Source: Actinokineospora sp. NBRC 105648
Lineage (GTDB): Bacteria; Actinomycetota; Actinomycetes; Mycobacteriales; Pseudonocardiaceae
Length of the DNA stretch: 64,000 nt
Assembly: GCF_030269645.1 (NCBI RefSeq)
Contig: NZ_BSTR01000005.1
Span: 182,601-246,600, forward strand
Reading direction: 5' to 3'
The notes beneath the pieces were generated by a model. That model was not told where the DNA came from. It worked only from the letters and a program-made list of their open reading frames with translations, and ran no database searches. Made by a program: the position numbers and the translations under genes. Shown here one piece after another: positions 36,489 to 46,150 of this stretch; positions within the stretch are counted from its first letter, which is position 1, and each line of letters starts with the position of its first letter.

Positions 36489-37559
36489 GGGCCGTCTCGC
36501 AACCCGGTGGATGGCCGACGGTGGCCACCAAGGGGTCAATCGCGTTCGAGGTCACTCATCGGTGGTGGGTCGGGCTGGCTGTGTGGTTGATCGTGGCCAG
36601 CACTTTGCTGGGCATGAGGACTCGGCGGGGTACCCGTCATGCGGGTGGGCGGAGCCATGGAGTAGTGCACGTCCGCGTGGGCCCGCAGGGCGGAGAAGCC
36701 GCCGACGGCGAGGGTCGGCCTCGGCGGTGCAGGGTTGGCGCCGTGAACGTGTTCGGGTTCACGCCTGTAGCGGGCTTGGCAGAGATTGGGCAGCCAGACG
36801 GGCCAAGTGCTCCAGTCAAGTACGTCGACCTGGCCTGCCGCCACGTCGGTATTGGTGGGCGAGGTGATCGGTGAACCATGTTCGGGGGACGAGCGTGTCG
36901 GCGACGGCGGTGGCGAGCCAGCGGCCGAGGTGGGCGATCCCGGCGAAGCCTCGCCGCCTTTGCCGCCCCCACGTTTCGGGCGGTAAGGGTGATGACGTTG
37001 GCGCCCGCGGCGGTGGGCGATCTGGCGGTGTCGTCGGTGCAGGTGTAGGCAACGACGGTGACAGCACCGGCAGGGGTGTGACGGCCGCCGCCTCAGCGTT
37101 GGAGGTCAGGCAGGCTGGGAGGTGTTTGCTTTCGTCGTGCGCGGGGGTCACGACCTCGATGCCGGCCTCTACCGCGCCGGTCGAGGAAGTTCATGACGCG
37201 AACCCCCTAAGCGGGCCCTAGGGACGACACCTCCAGCGCTGCGACGCGGCCGTCCGGTCAATGCAACAACGCGTCCACCGCATCCTGGCGGCCGTCGACG
37301 TCGTACTCGGCCGAAATCCCCGGAACACGGCCGACGACGCCAGAGCGGACTGCTTGTCGGGACGATCCGCGCTCATACCCCGGCGGCAGTGCAGTCCACA
37401 CCACCACCGGACAGTGCACCCGGGTGCGTCGCCGTCCCCTTTCTGACCACAAACGTGGTCGTAGACCGCGCGGTCGAGGCGTCCCTGATCATCGCCGGAT
37501 CGCGGACCCGCGCCCGGCTGCCGCTGCGGCTCGTCAGGGGCGGACGGGCGCGGCGTCGG
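36489..37559. other. Gene-poor stretch with decayed coding sequence
   Basis: About 1.07 kb without an intact gene. On the minus strand, coding-like pieces in two frames (FAGIAHLGRWLATAVADTLV near 36900; LDWSTWPVWLPNLCQARYRR near 36800; ALRAHADVHYSMAPP near 36670) suggest an eroded gene I cannot name. The rest shows nothing. Confidence 0.35.
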
Positions 37560-38885
37560 TCAGGACGGATTGGTGTCTGCTGCTCGGGTGGGACCGCGGT
37601 GGAGGTAGGCGGTGAGGCCGCCGAGTTCCTCGCTGGCGATGAACGCCGACCGCACGGTGAGGATGGCTTCCTCGACGTGGGCGGGGCACCCCCAAGCGGC
37701 GTCGCCCCAGGAGTCGGCGACCTTGAGTTCCGCGGGTGCGGTGCACCCGTCGGCGCCGCCGAGTTGGCAATGCTCGGGGTGCGGCTGGACAGCTTGGGCG
37801 GCTGCGGCAGTGCGCATCCGGGCGGTGAGTTCGGCGGCGGCAGCGGCGCGCTGCTCGGCCTCGGCCCGCAGTGCCTGTTCGGCGCGTACCGCTTCGACCA
37901 ACTGGGCGCGGACCGCCTCGGCGCGGACCTCGGCGTCCCGCCTGGCTCGTTCGTTGTGGTGACGTTCGATGGCCAGGGCTGCGGTGCCTGCGAAGACGCG
38001 GGCAAGGGCGAGATCGAAGTCATGCGGCACCCGGGGGACCCTGTGGTACATGGCAAAGGTGCCCAGCAGGCTCCCGTCGCGAGCCAGGATGGGAGTGGAC
38101 CAGCAGGCGGCCACGCCCGCCTGGTCGGCCAGGTCGCGGAAGTCGACCCAGAACGGGTCGGTGGCGATGTCGGTGACGATGACCGCCTCCCGCCGGTGGG
38201 CCGCGGTGCCGCAGGAGCCGACGCCTTCACCGGTGGCGATGCCGTCGATGGCCTCGTTGTAGAACCCGGGCAGGCTGGGCGCGGCCCCGTGGCGTAGGTG
38301 GCGTCCGTCGGGGTCGGCGAGCAGGACGGAGACGAGGACTTCCTCCGGGTTGAGGTTCTCGATGCAGCGGGCCATCCCGTCGAGCACCTCGGCCAGGGGA
38401 GCCTGCCGAGCGATCTGCTCGAGCAGGGCCCGATGCTCGGCCATCAATCGCTGTGCCTGCTTGACCTGGGTGGTCTCGACACCGATCACCCGAATCCCGA
38501 CGACACCACCCTGGGCGTCGCGACGAGGCTCGCAGGTGAAGTCGAAGAACCCCTCCCGCGCCTGCGGACCGGTCTTGAGCACGACCCGAACGTCACGGCC
38601 GGTGTAGGTCTCACCGGTGCGGTAGACCTCATCGAGCAGCGCGATGAACCCCTGCTCAGCCAACTCGGGCATGGCTTCCACTAACGGTTTGCCGGTTCGG
38701 GACCGGTGCTCGCCGATGGCGGTGAGGAACGCCGGGTTCGCCGATTCCAGCAGGTGGTCGGGCCCGTGCAGCGAGGCGAACACGGCGGTGGACTGCCCGA
38801 ACAGTGCCAGGAGGTCGTCCTCCGCCGCCTGTTTGGCCGTCGCGGGCTCCGCGGCAGAGGGGTGGGAGCCTGTTGCCGCCGTCAT
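37560..38885 (-). CDS. PAS-GAF sensor protein
   Basis: 441 residues: a PAS domain (about 25-145: HLLESANPAFLTAIGEHR, REGFFDFTCEPRRDAQGGVV), a GAF domain (about 165-330: VLVSVLLADPDG, GVGSCGTAAHRREAVIVTDI, CWSTPILARDGSLLGTFAM), then a coiled coil rich in Ala/Glu/Arg and a C-terminal domain with CQLGGADGC and AAWGCPAH. There is no kinase or output domain that I recognise. It is cytoplasmic and perhaps a partner of another signalling protein. Confidence 0.8.
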   Translation of the reverse strand: MTAATGSHPSAAEPATAKQAAEDDLLALFGQSTAVFASLHGPDHLLESANPAFLTAIGEHRSRTGKPLVEAMPELAEQGFIALLDEVYRTGETYTGRDVRVVLKTGPQAREGFFDFTCEPRRDAQGGVVGIRVIGVETTQVKQAQRLMAEHRALLEQIARQAPLAEVLDGMARCIENLNPEEVLVSVLLADPDGRHLRHGAAPSLPGFYNEAIDGIATGEGVGSCGTAAHRREAVIVTDIATDPFWVDFRDLADQAGVAACWSTPILARDGSLLGTFAMYHRVPRVPHDFDLALARVFAGTAALAIERHHNERARRDAEVRAEAVRAQLVEAVRAEQALRAEAEQRAAAAAELTARMRTAAAAQAVQPHPEHCQLGGADGCTAPAELKVADSWGDAAWGCPAHVEEAILTVRSAFIASEELGGLTAYLHRGPTRAADTNPS

Positions 38886-39141
38886 GGTGTGGTCCGTTCC
38901 TCAGTTGGTGAGTGCCACCGTAGCGCCACAATCGCCTCCGCTTGACTGCCGGATCCGCGCGTCAGGCCGCCGAGGGCACCGATGGAACGGGGGTTTGTTG
39001 CGACCGAGTGGTGGAAGTCGCCAACGAGCGAGGAGGCGGGGAGCGTGCGGGCGGCGGTGAGATGGGCCTTGCGGGTCAGGCTGGCCCCGGCCTCCACTGC
39101 GACGGACAGCCTGTGTTCTCGTCCCACAGGAAAGCGAATGG

Positions 39142-39318
39142 TTAACGTGGACACACTGCGCTGTGGGCGTCCACAGCGATGTAGGCCGACACCGGACCGT
39201 CTTGGTCGGCGGTGACCGACTCGACCCCGAAACCGACGGCCTCCGCGACAGCGCCCACGTAGCGCCAGGTACCGATGAGGTGCCGCTGGCCGGTGATCGG
39301 ATCTGCAAACAGATTCAT
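39142..39318 (-). CDS. Small protein of unknown function
   Basis: 58 residues, ATG 39318 with GGAG 8 bases upstream. It reads MNLFADPITGQRHLIGTW, then AVAEAVGFGVES and AYIAVDAHSAVCPR; codon use fits a real gene. No family recognised. It lies alone upstream of the PAS-GAF gene on the same strand. Confidence 0.4.
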   Translation of the reverse strand: MNLFADPITGQRHLIGTWRYVGAVAEAVGFGVESVTADQDGPVSAYIAVDAHSAVCPR

Positions 39319-39438
39319 CTCTTCACTCCGAGGTCAACAGTCCCCACCTCACCATGGGGGTGGGATGAGGGGTTCGGTCAACACGGCTTGACTGCTGGAT
39401 CAGGCGGCGAACCACCGTCAGCTTGTCTGCACGGCCCT

Positions 39439-39474
39439 GTTGGGCTCACCCGTTCGCGGACACGTGAGCCCAAC
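39439..39474. repeat. Hairpin with an 11-base stem
   Basis: GTTGGGCTCAC at 39439-39449 and its exact complement at 39464-39474, with a 14-base loop. No T-run follows, so it is not a classic terminator. It sits 24 bases from a second, longer hairpin. Confidence 0.65.
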
Positions 39475-39497
39475 GGAGGCTCTGATCAGGCGTGGAT

Positions 39498-39562
39498 ATC
39501 CCGTGGCTTAACAGGCGACACCACGGCGATCCGGCGCTGCTTCGCCTGCTAAGCCACGGGAT
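39498..39562. repeat. Hairpin with a 20-base stem
   Basis: Arms 39498-39517 and 39543-39562 pair over 20 bases with one mismatch, around a 25-base loop. It lies in a gene-free stretch and no neighbouring gene accounts for it. Possible explanations are a structured RNA, a small mobile-element remnant or a terminator of an old gene. Confidence 0.7.
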
Positions 39563-39739
39563 GTGCAGGGGTCAGCACACCAGCATGGTAAGAGGCGCCG
39601 ATGCGTTGGATATTGAGGGTGCACCCAGGAACAGCTACCGGAGAACACACCAAGCGGCCGCTCACTCACCTGCACTGTACGTCACAGTGCACGCGATCGA
39701 CGCTGCCGGTCTGACCGCCAACGCCTACCTGCACGTCCG

Positions 39740-40029
39740 CGACCCCCGACGTGGTCCGGGCGATGCTGGAGGACTATCGCGCCGGCCTGACCATCGACCG
39801 CGCGCACGAAGGGGCCGCCCCCGCCGCTGGCACACACCTGCGCGGCGCGGCGCATCCTGGTCCTGTGGTCTACCCGTGACGACTCGAAGACCTCCACGGC
39901 AACCCCCTGGCCATCTGGCAGGCCTGGGTGGATGACCTGCGCGGCCACGGCATCGACTCCGGCCACCACATCGCCGAGCAAGCCCCCACCGAACTCGCCA
40001 CCGCCCTGAGCACCTTCCTCCACGACTGA
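39740..40029 (+). pseudogene. Alpha/beta hydrolase (dehalogenase-like), 3' remnant
   Basis: Three frames must be joined: VVRAMLEDYRAGLTIDRA, then RRILVLWSTRDD, then LEDLHGNPLAIWQAWVDD and GHGIDSGHHIAEQAPTEL to the stop at 40029. This is the C-terminal third of a haloacetate-dehalogenase-type hydrolase with the acid and His regions. The 5' part is missing. Confidence 0.65.
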
Positions 40030-40107
40030 GACCCCGACACAGCGGTTTTGACCGCCAGCGGCCCGGGCATCCCCACCGCGATCGCCAGCCGACCCGGGGA
40101 GAGCCAG

Positions 40108-40998
40108 ATGGCCGACCAGACCACCCGCCGCGACCCGCGCAGCCAGTACCCGGGCCCAGCGTCCGCGGAGACCATCGAGCACCCCGGCCCCACCGACCAG
40201 ATGGACCGCGAACCCGACCACGGCGAACACACCTACCGCGGATCGGGCCGACTGACCGACACCGCGGCGGTGATCACCGGCGGGGACTCCGGCATCGGCC
40301 GCGCCGTGGCCATCGCCTTCGCCCGCGAAGGCGCCGACGTCCTGATCACCTGCCTCCCCGAGGAGAAAGACGACGCCGCCACCACCGCCGCGCTGATCAC
40401 CGACGCGGGCAGACGCGCGGAAGTGGTCGTCTGCGACCTGATCCTCGAAGCAGACAACACCCGCGTCGTCGACCAAGCCGTCGCGGCTTTCGGGCGCATC
40501 GACGTGCTCGTCTGCAACGCCGCCTACCAGATGTCCCGCGACGCCGGGCTGCCCGACATCGACACCGAGCAATTCGACCGGGTCCTCAAGACCAACGTCT
40601 ACGCCCTGTTCTGGCTCTGCAAAGCCGCACTCCCGCACCTGCCCCCGGGGGCGTCCATCATCACGACCTCCTCCATCCAGGCGTTCCAACCCTCCCCGAA
40701 CCTGCTCGACTACGCCACCTCCAAAGCCGCGATCGTCAACCTCACCAAAGGACTCGCGCTCAACCTCATCGACCGCGGCATCCGCGTCAACTCAGTCGCC
40801 CCCGGCCCCGTGTGGACACCACTCATCCCGGCCACCATGCCCCCGGACAAAGTCGACTCCTTCGGCGCCCAAGCACCACTCGGACGCCCCGCCCAACCCG
40901 CCGAACTCGCCCCCACCTACGTCTTCCTCGCCTCCCAGGAATCCAGCTACACCACCGGCGAAACCATCGCCGTCACCGGCGGCACCCCCATCACCTGA
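40108..40998 (+). CDS. Short-chain dehydrogenase/reductase (YghA-like)
   Basis: 296 residues from ATG 40108 (GGGGAGAG site). An N-terminal arm of about 45 residues with QYPGP and MDREPDHGEHTYRGSGRL is typical of the YghA/general-stress SDR group. The Rossmann motif ITGGDSGIGRA, the NAA segment, Ser at TTSSIQ, and YATSKAA (catalytic Tyr-Lys) are intact. It uses NAD(P)H; substrate unknown. Confidence 0.9.
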   Translation: MADQTTRRDPRSQYPGPASAETIEHPGPTDQMDREPDHGEHTYRGSGRLTDTAAVITGGDSGIGRAVAIAFAREGADVLITCLPEEKDDAATTAALITDAGRRAEVVVCDLILEADNTRVVDQAVAAFGRIDVLVCNAAYQMSRDAGLPDIDTEQFDRVLKTNVYALFWLCKAALPHLPPGASIITTSSIQAFQPSPNLLDYATSKAAIVNLTKGLALNLIDRGIRVNSVAPGPVWTPLIPATMPPDKVDSFGAQAPLGRPAQPAELAPTYVFLASQESSYTTGETIAVTGGTPIT

Positions 40999-41193
40999 AC
41001 CGAACCAGCGAAAATCTTCAACCCCCGACACGTCAACGGCCCCGCCAAGTACGACCAGTTTCCAGGACACACCATGGAAGTCACACCGCACACAGGGCGA
41101 CGCCGGCAACACTGATCACGGCAGGTGATTCACCCGCCGCCAGTAGCAACCGCGGCAACGAGGCGCTCGGCCAAGACGCGGAGCCTGACGTGG

Positions 41194-41505
41194 TCACGCT
41201 GGGACTACTCGCCAGCAGCTAAACGTCGCGTCGCCAGAGATGGCAAGAGAGCCCATGATGATGCCCTTGGCCTGGTCGATCACCGCGCGCGATTCCACCG
41301 CGCCCCGCAGCTGCACAACGAGGTCGTGGGCCTGGACGTAGCGACTGAGGGAGCGCAACGCCTCGACCGCGGTGGCGTAGAGCTCCAGCAGCACATCGTC
41401 AGAATTAGCGAACCCGCGGCTTGGCACGCTCTAGCAGTTGATGGCTCCCGCATGCTCATCGTTGATGAATAGGGGCACGCACAGAAAGCTTCCCACCGAC
41501 CCCAC
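41194..41505 (-). pseudogene. GAF-ANTAR regulator remnant
   Basis: Read on the minus strand, VGSFLCVPLFINDEHAGAINC, an in-frame TAG, then a GAF end helix and the ANTAR start (LRGAVESRAVIDQAKGIIMG). After LAISGDATF the frame is lost and the rest of the ANTAR domain is gone. ANTAR proteins bind nascent RNA to stop termination; this copy cannot work. Confidence 0.65.
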
Positions 41506-41543
41506 GTCCTCTCCCCGCCTCGATGCCGAGCGACACGGCACCG

Positions 41544-41850
41544 GGCGGACGGATCACCGTGCGGGCCGGGAGACGATAGCTCAAGCTGTCCAATCTGGAC
41601 AAGGTGCTCTACCCGGCTGACGGGTTCACCAAGGGCGAGGTCATCAACTACTACTCCCGCATCGCCCCGGTCCTGCTCCCGCACCTGGAGGGCAGGCCGG
41701 TGACCACCATCCGCTTCCCCGACGGCGTGGACGGCGAGCAGTTCCTGGAGACGAACCTCCTCCGAGGCGCGCCATCCTGGCTGTCGACCGTCGTCTGCCG
41801 AGCTCGGGCGCCCGCAGCGGCCGAGGCCCGGCCACGATCGAATACTTGGT
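41544..41850 (+). pseudogene. Fragment of a second ligD copy
   Basis: About 300 bases closely match ligD around 25437-25745 (the start of the polymerase domain, LSNLDKVLYPADGFTKGEV). A TAG replaces the first Leu of RRLTLSN, and the fragment ends after a TIEY match. It is nearly identical over long runs, so the duplication or the incoming copy is fairly recent. Confidence 0.8.
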
Positions 41851-42039
41851 AGATTGACGTCCTGCCGAGGGCGTCGCCTCATTCCCGGCACCGACATGCC
41901 GACGATCAATACCTCCGTGACTCGGAATCCCTCCCAGCCAACCCATCCAGCCAAGGATGAAAGAGGTGCTTTATAGATCGTTCTTGTCGACAGACAGTAC
42001 CTTTGTGCCGGCGTGGGCGACACCTGAGTCAACGCTCGG

Positions 42040-44112
42040 TCATCTCGCGGGGTTGAGGGATCTTGGGCGGGATGGCTGGGTTCCGCTGAGCAAGCAACTC
42101 TGAGTCGCTGCGTCAGCGTGCGGGAGCGCGCCGCGGCCGGAGATCTCGTCGCGGATGTGGGTCGCCCAGTCCATGGGGGTGGCGTGGCCGAGGGTTTCGG
42201 CGAGGGTGCTCAAGCGTGCCGCGCGTTCGGTGGTGGTCAGGGCGAGGGCGGTGTGCAGGGCGTGGAGCATGTCGGCTGCCGACGACGGGTCGACGAACAC
42301 GGGGCCCGCGGTGAACACCGACGCCGCGCCCGCGCGGCGGGAGAGGATGAGAGCGCCGGTTCCGCCCACGGCGTGCTGGGTGGCGATGAACTCCTGCGCG
42401 GTGAGATTCATGCCGTCGTGGAGTGAGGCTACCCAGAAGGTGTCGGCGGCGGCGTACTGGGCGATGATCTCATCGAACGGCAGGCAAGTGGGCCGGTAGT
42501 CGACCGGACTCCAGTCCGGTGTGGACCAGGCGGCGTTCACTTCGCGCACCATGGACTCGAGGTGGCGGCGCGTCTCGTCGTAGGCGGTGATACCGGGCTC
42601 GGGCGGTGGGCAGACCAGGCGGAATACGATGGTGCCGCGTAGGTCGGGGCGCTCGCGGAGCAGGTCGCCGACGGCACGGACTTTGAGCGCGGGCGCCTTG
42701 GTGTAGTCGAGGCGTTCCACGGCCAGGATCACGCGGTGCGGTTGCGGACCGGCGGGCACGGCCAGGCGCTCGATCGAGGTGCGGTCGACGCCCAGCGGGT
42801 GGACGCCCAGGCGTGGGCCCGGGCCGATGGCGGCGCGGAAGTTGTGGGCGAACTCGGCGGTGTGGAAGCCCGCCCAGTCCAGCCCGGCGAGCGAGGAGCG
42901 CACCTCACCCGCGGTGGGCAGGGCGTCGAAGAGTGCCGGTTCCGGGAAGGGGGTGTGGTGGAACAGGCCGACGCGTAAATCCGGGCGGTGGGCCTGGAGG
43001 AAGCCGGGGACGAGCCAGAGGTTGTAGTCATGCAGCCACACCGTCGCCCCCGGTCGGGACATCGCGTCGATGTGTTCGGCGAAGCGGCGATTGATCTCGC
43101 GGTAGTCCGACCACCAGTCCGGGTCGAACCGCGTCAGGTCCGGGCGGGAGACCAGCAGGGGCCAGAGGGTTTCCTTTCCGGTGCGGTTCAGGAAGCCCGC
43201 CCACCGGGCCCGGCTCAGCGACAGGAACTCCAGTGGCAACCCGGTCCCGTGGTCGGCGGCGGCCGGTTCGGGCACCGCTGCGGTGACCCACACGCCACCG
43301 AGCCCTTGGGAGAAGACGGACGTCAAGGTCGGGAGGATGCCGTTCGGACTGCTGGGCGGACGCCAGCCGCCGTCGTGGGCGAGCACGGGACTGCGGTGGT
43401 AGCCGACGACCAAGCGGTGCCGCTGATCGACCCAACCGAGGCGGCGCAAGGCCGCGAGAATCGCGACGGCGCCCAGGGAGCCGGCGGGCTCGACGCCGAG
43501 TTCGGCCGCCAGCGCGGGCTCGGCGCCCCCGACCACGACGGATTCGGTTTCCAGCCGCAGCATCGACAGGTCGTTGAGCGAATCGCCCGCCACCAGCACA
43601 TCCGCGAGGTGCCATCCTTCACGGCGGGCCAATTCCGCCACGGCGGCGCCCTTGTCCACCCCGCGTGGCAGGATGTCGAGGTACCACCCGCCGGAGTGCA
43701 GCACGTGACAACCCAGACGCGCCGCTTCCTCGGCGAGACCGGGCGGGACGACGTCGGCCAGGTAGGAACAGCGGCCTTCCTGCGGCACGCCCTCCTGGTA
43801 GACCAGGTCGAACGGTTCGAGCGCGGCCCGGATCGCGGCGGCGCCCGGCCAGCCGCGCCTGAGGTGACCCTGAAGGCTGTGGTCGACTCGCAGGTCCCCG
43901 TGGCAGACCGTCGAGCCGACGTCGCAGATCACCCAGTCCGCGCGCGGTACCAGCGGGTCGCGCAACACCTCCGCGACCGAGGCGCGGCCGCGCCCGGTGG
44001 CGAGGACGACCACGACACCGGAGTCGGTCAGCGCATCGCGCAGCTGGGCCCGCTCGGCCGCCGTGCCCGCCAGGAGGGTTCCATCGAGGTCGGTCACGAG
44101 TACTCGCGCCAT
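42040..44112 (-). CDS. HAD phosphatase-GT20 fusion, probably glucosylglycerol-phosphate synthase/phosphatase
   Basis: 690 residues. N-terminal HAD-IIB phosphatase domain (about 1-235): VTDLDGTLLAG, LATGRGR, Lys at GVDKGAAV and AGDSLNDLSML. C-terminal GT20 domain (from about 260): VWLHDYNLWLVPGFLQ, LFHHTPFPEP, AVERLDYTKAP, ASLHDGMNLTAQEF. The fusion order matches bacterial enzymes that make glucosylglycerol (compatible solute) rather than OtsA/OtsB of trehalose, but a trehalose- or other sugar-phosphate role is possible. Next to a PfkB kinase gene on the same strand. Confidence 0.8.
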   Translation of the reverse strand: MARVLVTDLDGTLLAGTAAERAQLRDALTDSGVVVVLATGRGRASVAEVLRDPLVPRADWVICDVGSTVCHGDLRVDHSLQGHLRRGWPGAAAIRAALEPFDLVYQEGVPQEGRCSYLADVVPPGLAEEAARLGCHVLHSGGWYLDILPRGVDKGAAVAELARREGWHLADVLVAGDSLNDLSMLRLETESVVVGGAEPALAAELGVEPAGSLGAVAILAALRRLGWVDQRHRLVVGYHRSPVLAHDGGWRPPSSPNGILPTLTSVFSQGLGGVWVTAAVPEPAAADHGTGLPLEFLSLSRARWAGFLNRTGKETLWPLLVSRPDLTRFDPDWWSDYREINRRFAEHIDAMSRPGATVWLHDYNLWLVPGFLQAHRPDLRVGLFHHTPFPEPALFDALPTAGEVRSSLAGLDWAGFHTAEFAHNFRAAIGPGPRLGVHPLGVDRTSIERLAVPAGPQPHRVILAVERLDYTKAPALKVRAVGDLLRERPDLRGTIVFRLVCPPPEPGITAYDETRRHLESMVREVNAAWSTPDWSPVDYRPTCLPFDEIIAQYAAADTFWVASLHDGMNLTAQEFIATQHAVGGTGALILSRRAGAASVFTAGPVFVDPSSAADMLHALHTALALTTTERAARLSTLAETLGHATPMDWATHIRDEISGRGALPHADAATQSCLLSGTQPSRPRSLNPAR

Positions 44113-44193
44113 GTCGACTCCCTGGTGACGTACAAGTGAACACCATCGAGCCTAGGACTCGAAACGATCTTCCGGTGACTCCGAGCACGCGTG

Positions 44194-45084
44194 TCACCCG
44201 GGTGGGAGCCGCTCCTGCCACACAGCCAACTCCGCCGAGGTCGGCGCGGCGCTCGACCCTACACCGGTGACCGACGCGGACCCGCACGCCACCCCCGCCG
44301 CCAAGCACCCCCGCAGGTCCGCACCGGTCAGCATGCCGTGCACGAACCCGGCGCCGAAGCAGTCGCCCGCCCCGGTCGTGTCCACCACCGGCACACACGG
44401 GGCGGACACCGCGCGCACCTGGTCACCGCGCACCGCGACAGCACCTGCGGGCCCGCGCTTGACCACCACCGTCGGGGTGAACCGGGCCAGTTCTCGCGCG
44501 GCGCGCTCCGCCGTGTGGGCCCCCGTGAGCCGCAATGCTTCTTCCTCGTTCGGGGAGAACACCTCCACGGCCGCCAACACCTCTCGCACGGTCGGCGTCG
44601 CCAAGGTGACCGGGACGTCCTGGCAGTCCAGGAACACCGCGACCCCCGACTCCCGCACCGCCCGTAGTTCCTCGACAGCGCGCTGCCCGTACCGCAGGAG
44701 CGGAAGGACGACCACCCGCGGCCGGTGCTCAGCCACCAGCTCCGGCAGCGCCAAGTCGACCACCTCGTCTTGGAAACTGACCATCGTGCGGTCCTCAGGT
44801 CCGGAAAGGACAGCTGTCACGCTGCGCAGCGGGCCATCGAGACGGACAAACCCCACCGGGTCCAGCCGCTCCCGCTCCGCCGCCCCCGACACCTCGCGGC
44901 TGAACAGGTCGGTCCCGAACGACGCCGCCCACACCACATCGTGTCCAAGCCGCCGCAACGCCATCGCCGGACTGAACCCGCCTCCGGGTACGACCTCGAA
45001 GCCGCCCGCGAACACCTCCCCACCCGACCGCGGTACCGGCACACCGCTGAAGACCAGGTCGACGTAGTACGCACCGACCACCAT
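44194..45084 (-). CDS. PfkB-family carbohydrate kinase
   Basis: 296 residues. ATG 45084 follows GAGAGGTG. The family marks are GGGFSPAMALRRLG near the start and DTTGAGDCFGAGFVHGM with the catalytic Asp near the end, with VVKRGPAGAVAV between. It phosphorylates a sugar or nucleoside. It lies just upstream of the HAD-GT20 gene on the same strand, so it may feed or recycle that pathway. Confidence 0.85.
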   Translation of the reverse strand: MVVGAYYVDLVFSGVPVPRSGGEVFAGGFEVVPGGGFSPAMALRRLGHDVVWAASFGTDLFSREVSGAAERERLDPVGFVRLDGPLRSVTAVLSGPEDRTMVSFQDEVVDLALPELVAEHRPRVVVLPLLRYGQRAVEELRAVRESGVAVFLDCQDVPVTLATPTVREVLAAVEVFSPNEEEALRLTGAHTAERAARELARFTPTVVVKRGPAGAVAVRGDQVRAVSAPCVPVVDTTGAGDCFGAGFVHGMLTGADLRGCLAAGVACGSASVTGVGSSAAPTSAELAVWQERLPPG

Positions 45085-45485
45085 CACCTCTCGCACCGAA
45101 ACGAAGCTAGCCACCCGAAACCCCCCGCCGCAACCCAGCCGAACACGACGACAGGTCCACGTGCACCCGCGGCCCAGGAACGTCGACCCCGATGAGCCGC
45201 CGGCTAGATCTCGGTCCGGTCGACGACGTCGACGCCCAAGTTCTCGGCCTCGACGAGTTGCCTGCGCCGACGTCCCCAGGCAGCCAGGTGTATTGCTCGG
45301 GTGAGCACAGCCAGCGAAGGTTGGCGACGTGGAGCGCACCCGAACCGCCGGAGGGGCGCTTGCTCACGCGCATCTGCTTCGCGCCATACCAGTGGTCTGG
45401 ACCAAGACACGATCGGCGGTGTACCCCGGTGCCGCGGTGTTGGCAGCATGTGCGTGTTGGTTTGTCGCTCTGACCGAGGAGTCGC
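45085..45485. other. Intergenic region between divergent genes
   Basis: 401 bases without a supported gene, expected to hold the promoters of the PfkB gene and the small secreted protein. No repeat or operator stands out. Confidence 0.4.
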
Positions 45486-45689
45486 ATGCGTATCGCCATC
45501 GTCGCTGTCGTCGCTGCCGCGTTGTCGGTGGTGGTCCCCGGGGTCGCGCACGCCGACTCGGTCACCGTCGGGCCCTACCCGAGCGAGGCCTCGTGTCTAC
45601 CGGACAAGCAGCGCTACGCGGCGCTCTACCCCACCTACGGCTGCTACCAAAGAGGGACCGGCTGGTACTTCACCTACCGCAACGTCTGA
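45486..45689 (+). CDS. Small secreted protein
   Basis: 67 residues. GAGGAG lies 7 bases before the ATG. A signal peptide (RIAIVAVVAAALSVVVPGVAHA) leads to a mature peptide of about 44 residues with two Cys (SCLPDKQ, YGCYQRG) and several aromatic residues, so probably one disulfide. Function unknown; size and form resemble actinobacterial secreted small proteins. Confidence 0.7.
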   Translation: MRIAIVAVVAAALSVVVPGVAHADSVTVGPYPSEASCLPDKQRYAALYPTYGCYQRGTGWYFTYRNV

Positions 45690-45730
45690 CCCGCGCGAAG
45701 ACATCGCCCCGCCGTCTCGGTGCAAGCGGT

Positions 45731-46150
45731 TCAGGCGGGCAGCCGGAACGCGGCGGCGAGGAACTCGCCGACCTTGCCGAACGCGGCCACGAACTCGCCC
45801 AGGCTGATGGGCTTGGTATGTGGAAGTAGGCGTGCAACGAATAGCTGCTGAGCACATCCGCCTGGGCGGCGCGGGTCGGCAACACGACCACCGAGATCGC
45901 GGCCAGTCACGGGGTCGGCCGTGACCGCGGCGAGGCCTTCGCGCCCGTCCTTGCGCGACATCCTCAGGTCCACCAGGATCCGCCCCCGTCGAGGTGCGTC
46001 GTCGTAGCCGTCGGCGCGGCGCAAGAACGCGAGCGCTTCGACACCGTCGTCCACCACATGCAGTCGGCTGTTGGTGGCGCGCTCTTCGAAGGCCTCACGG
46101 ATCATGACCACGTCGCCCTCCTCGTCCTTGACCAGCAGACGTCGAGCAGG
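45731..46150 (-). pseudogene. Response-regulator (CheY/Rcp1-like) pseudogene
   Basis: On the minus strand, LLVKDEEGDVVMIREAFEER, DDGVEALAFLRRADGY and ILVDLRMSRKDGREGLA match a stand-alone receiver of the phytochrome-linked Rcp1 type. Frame changes are needed to include VVVLPTRAAQADVLSSY and then KPISLGEFVAAFGKVGEFL. The N-terminal strand is lost and the acidic pocket is altered (KDEE), so the gene is dead. Confidence 0.65.
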
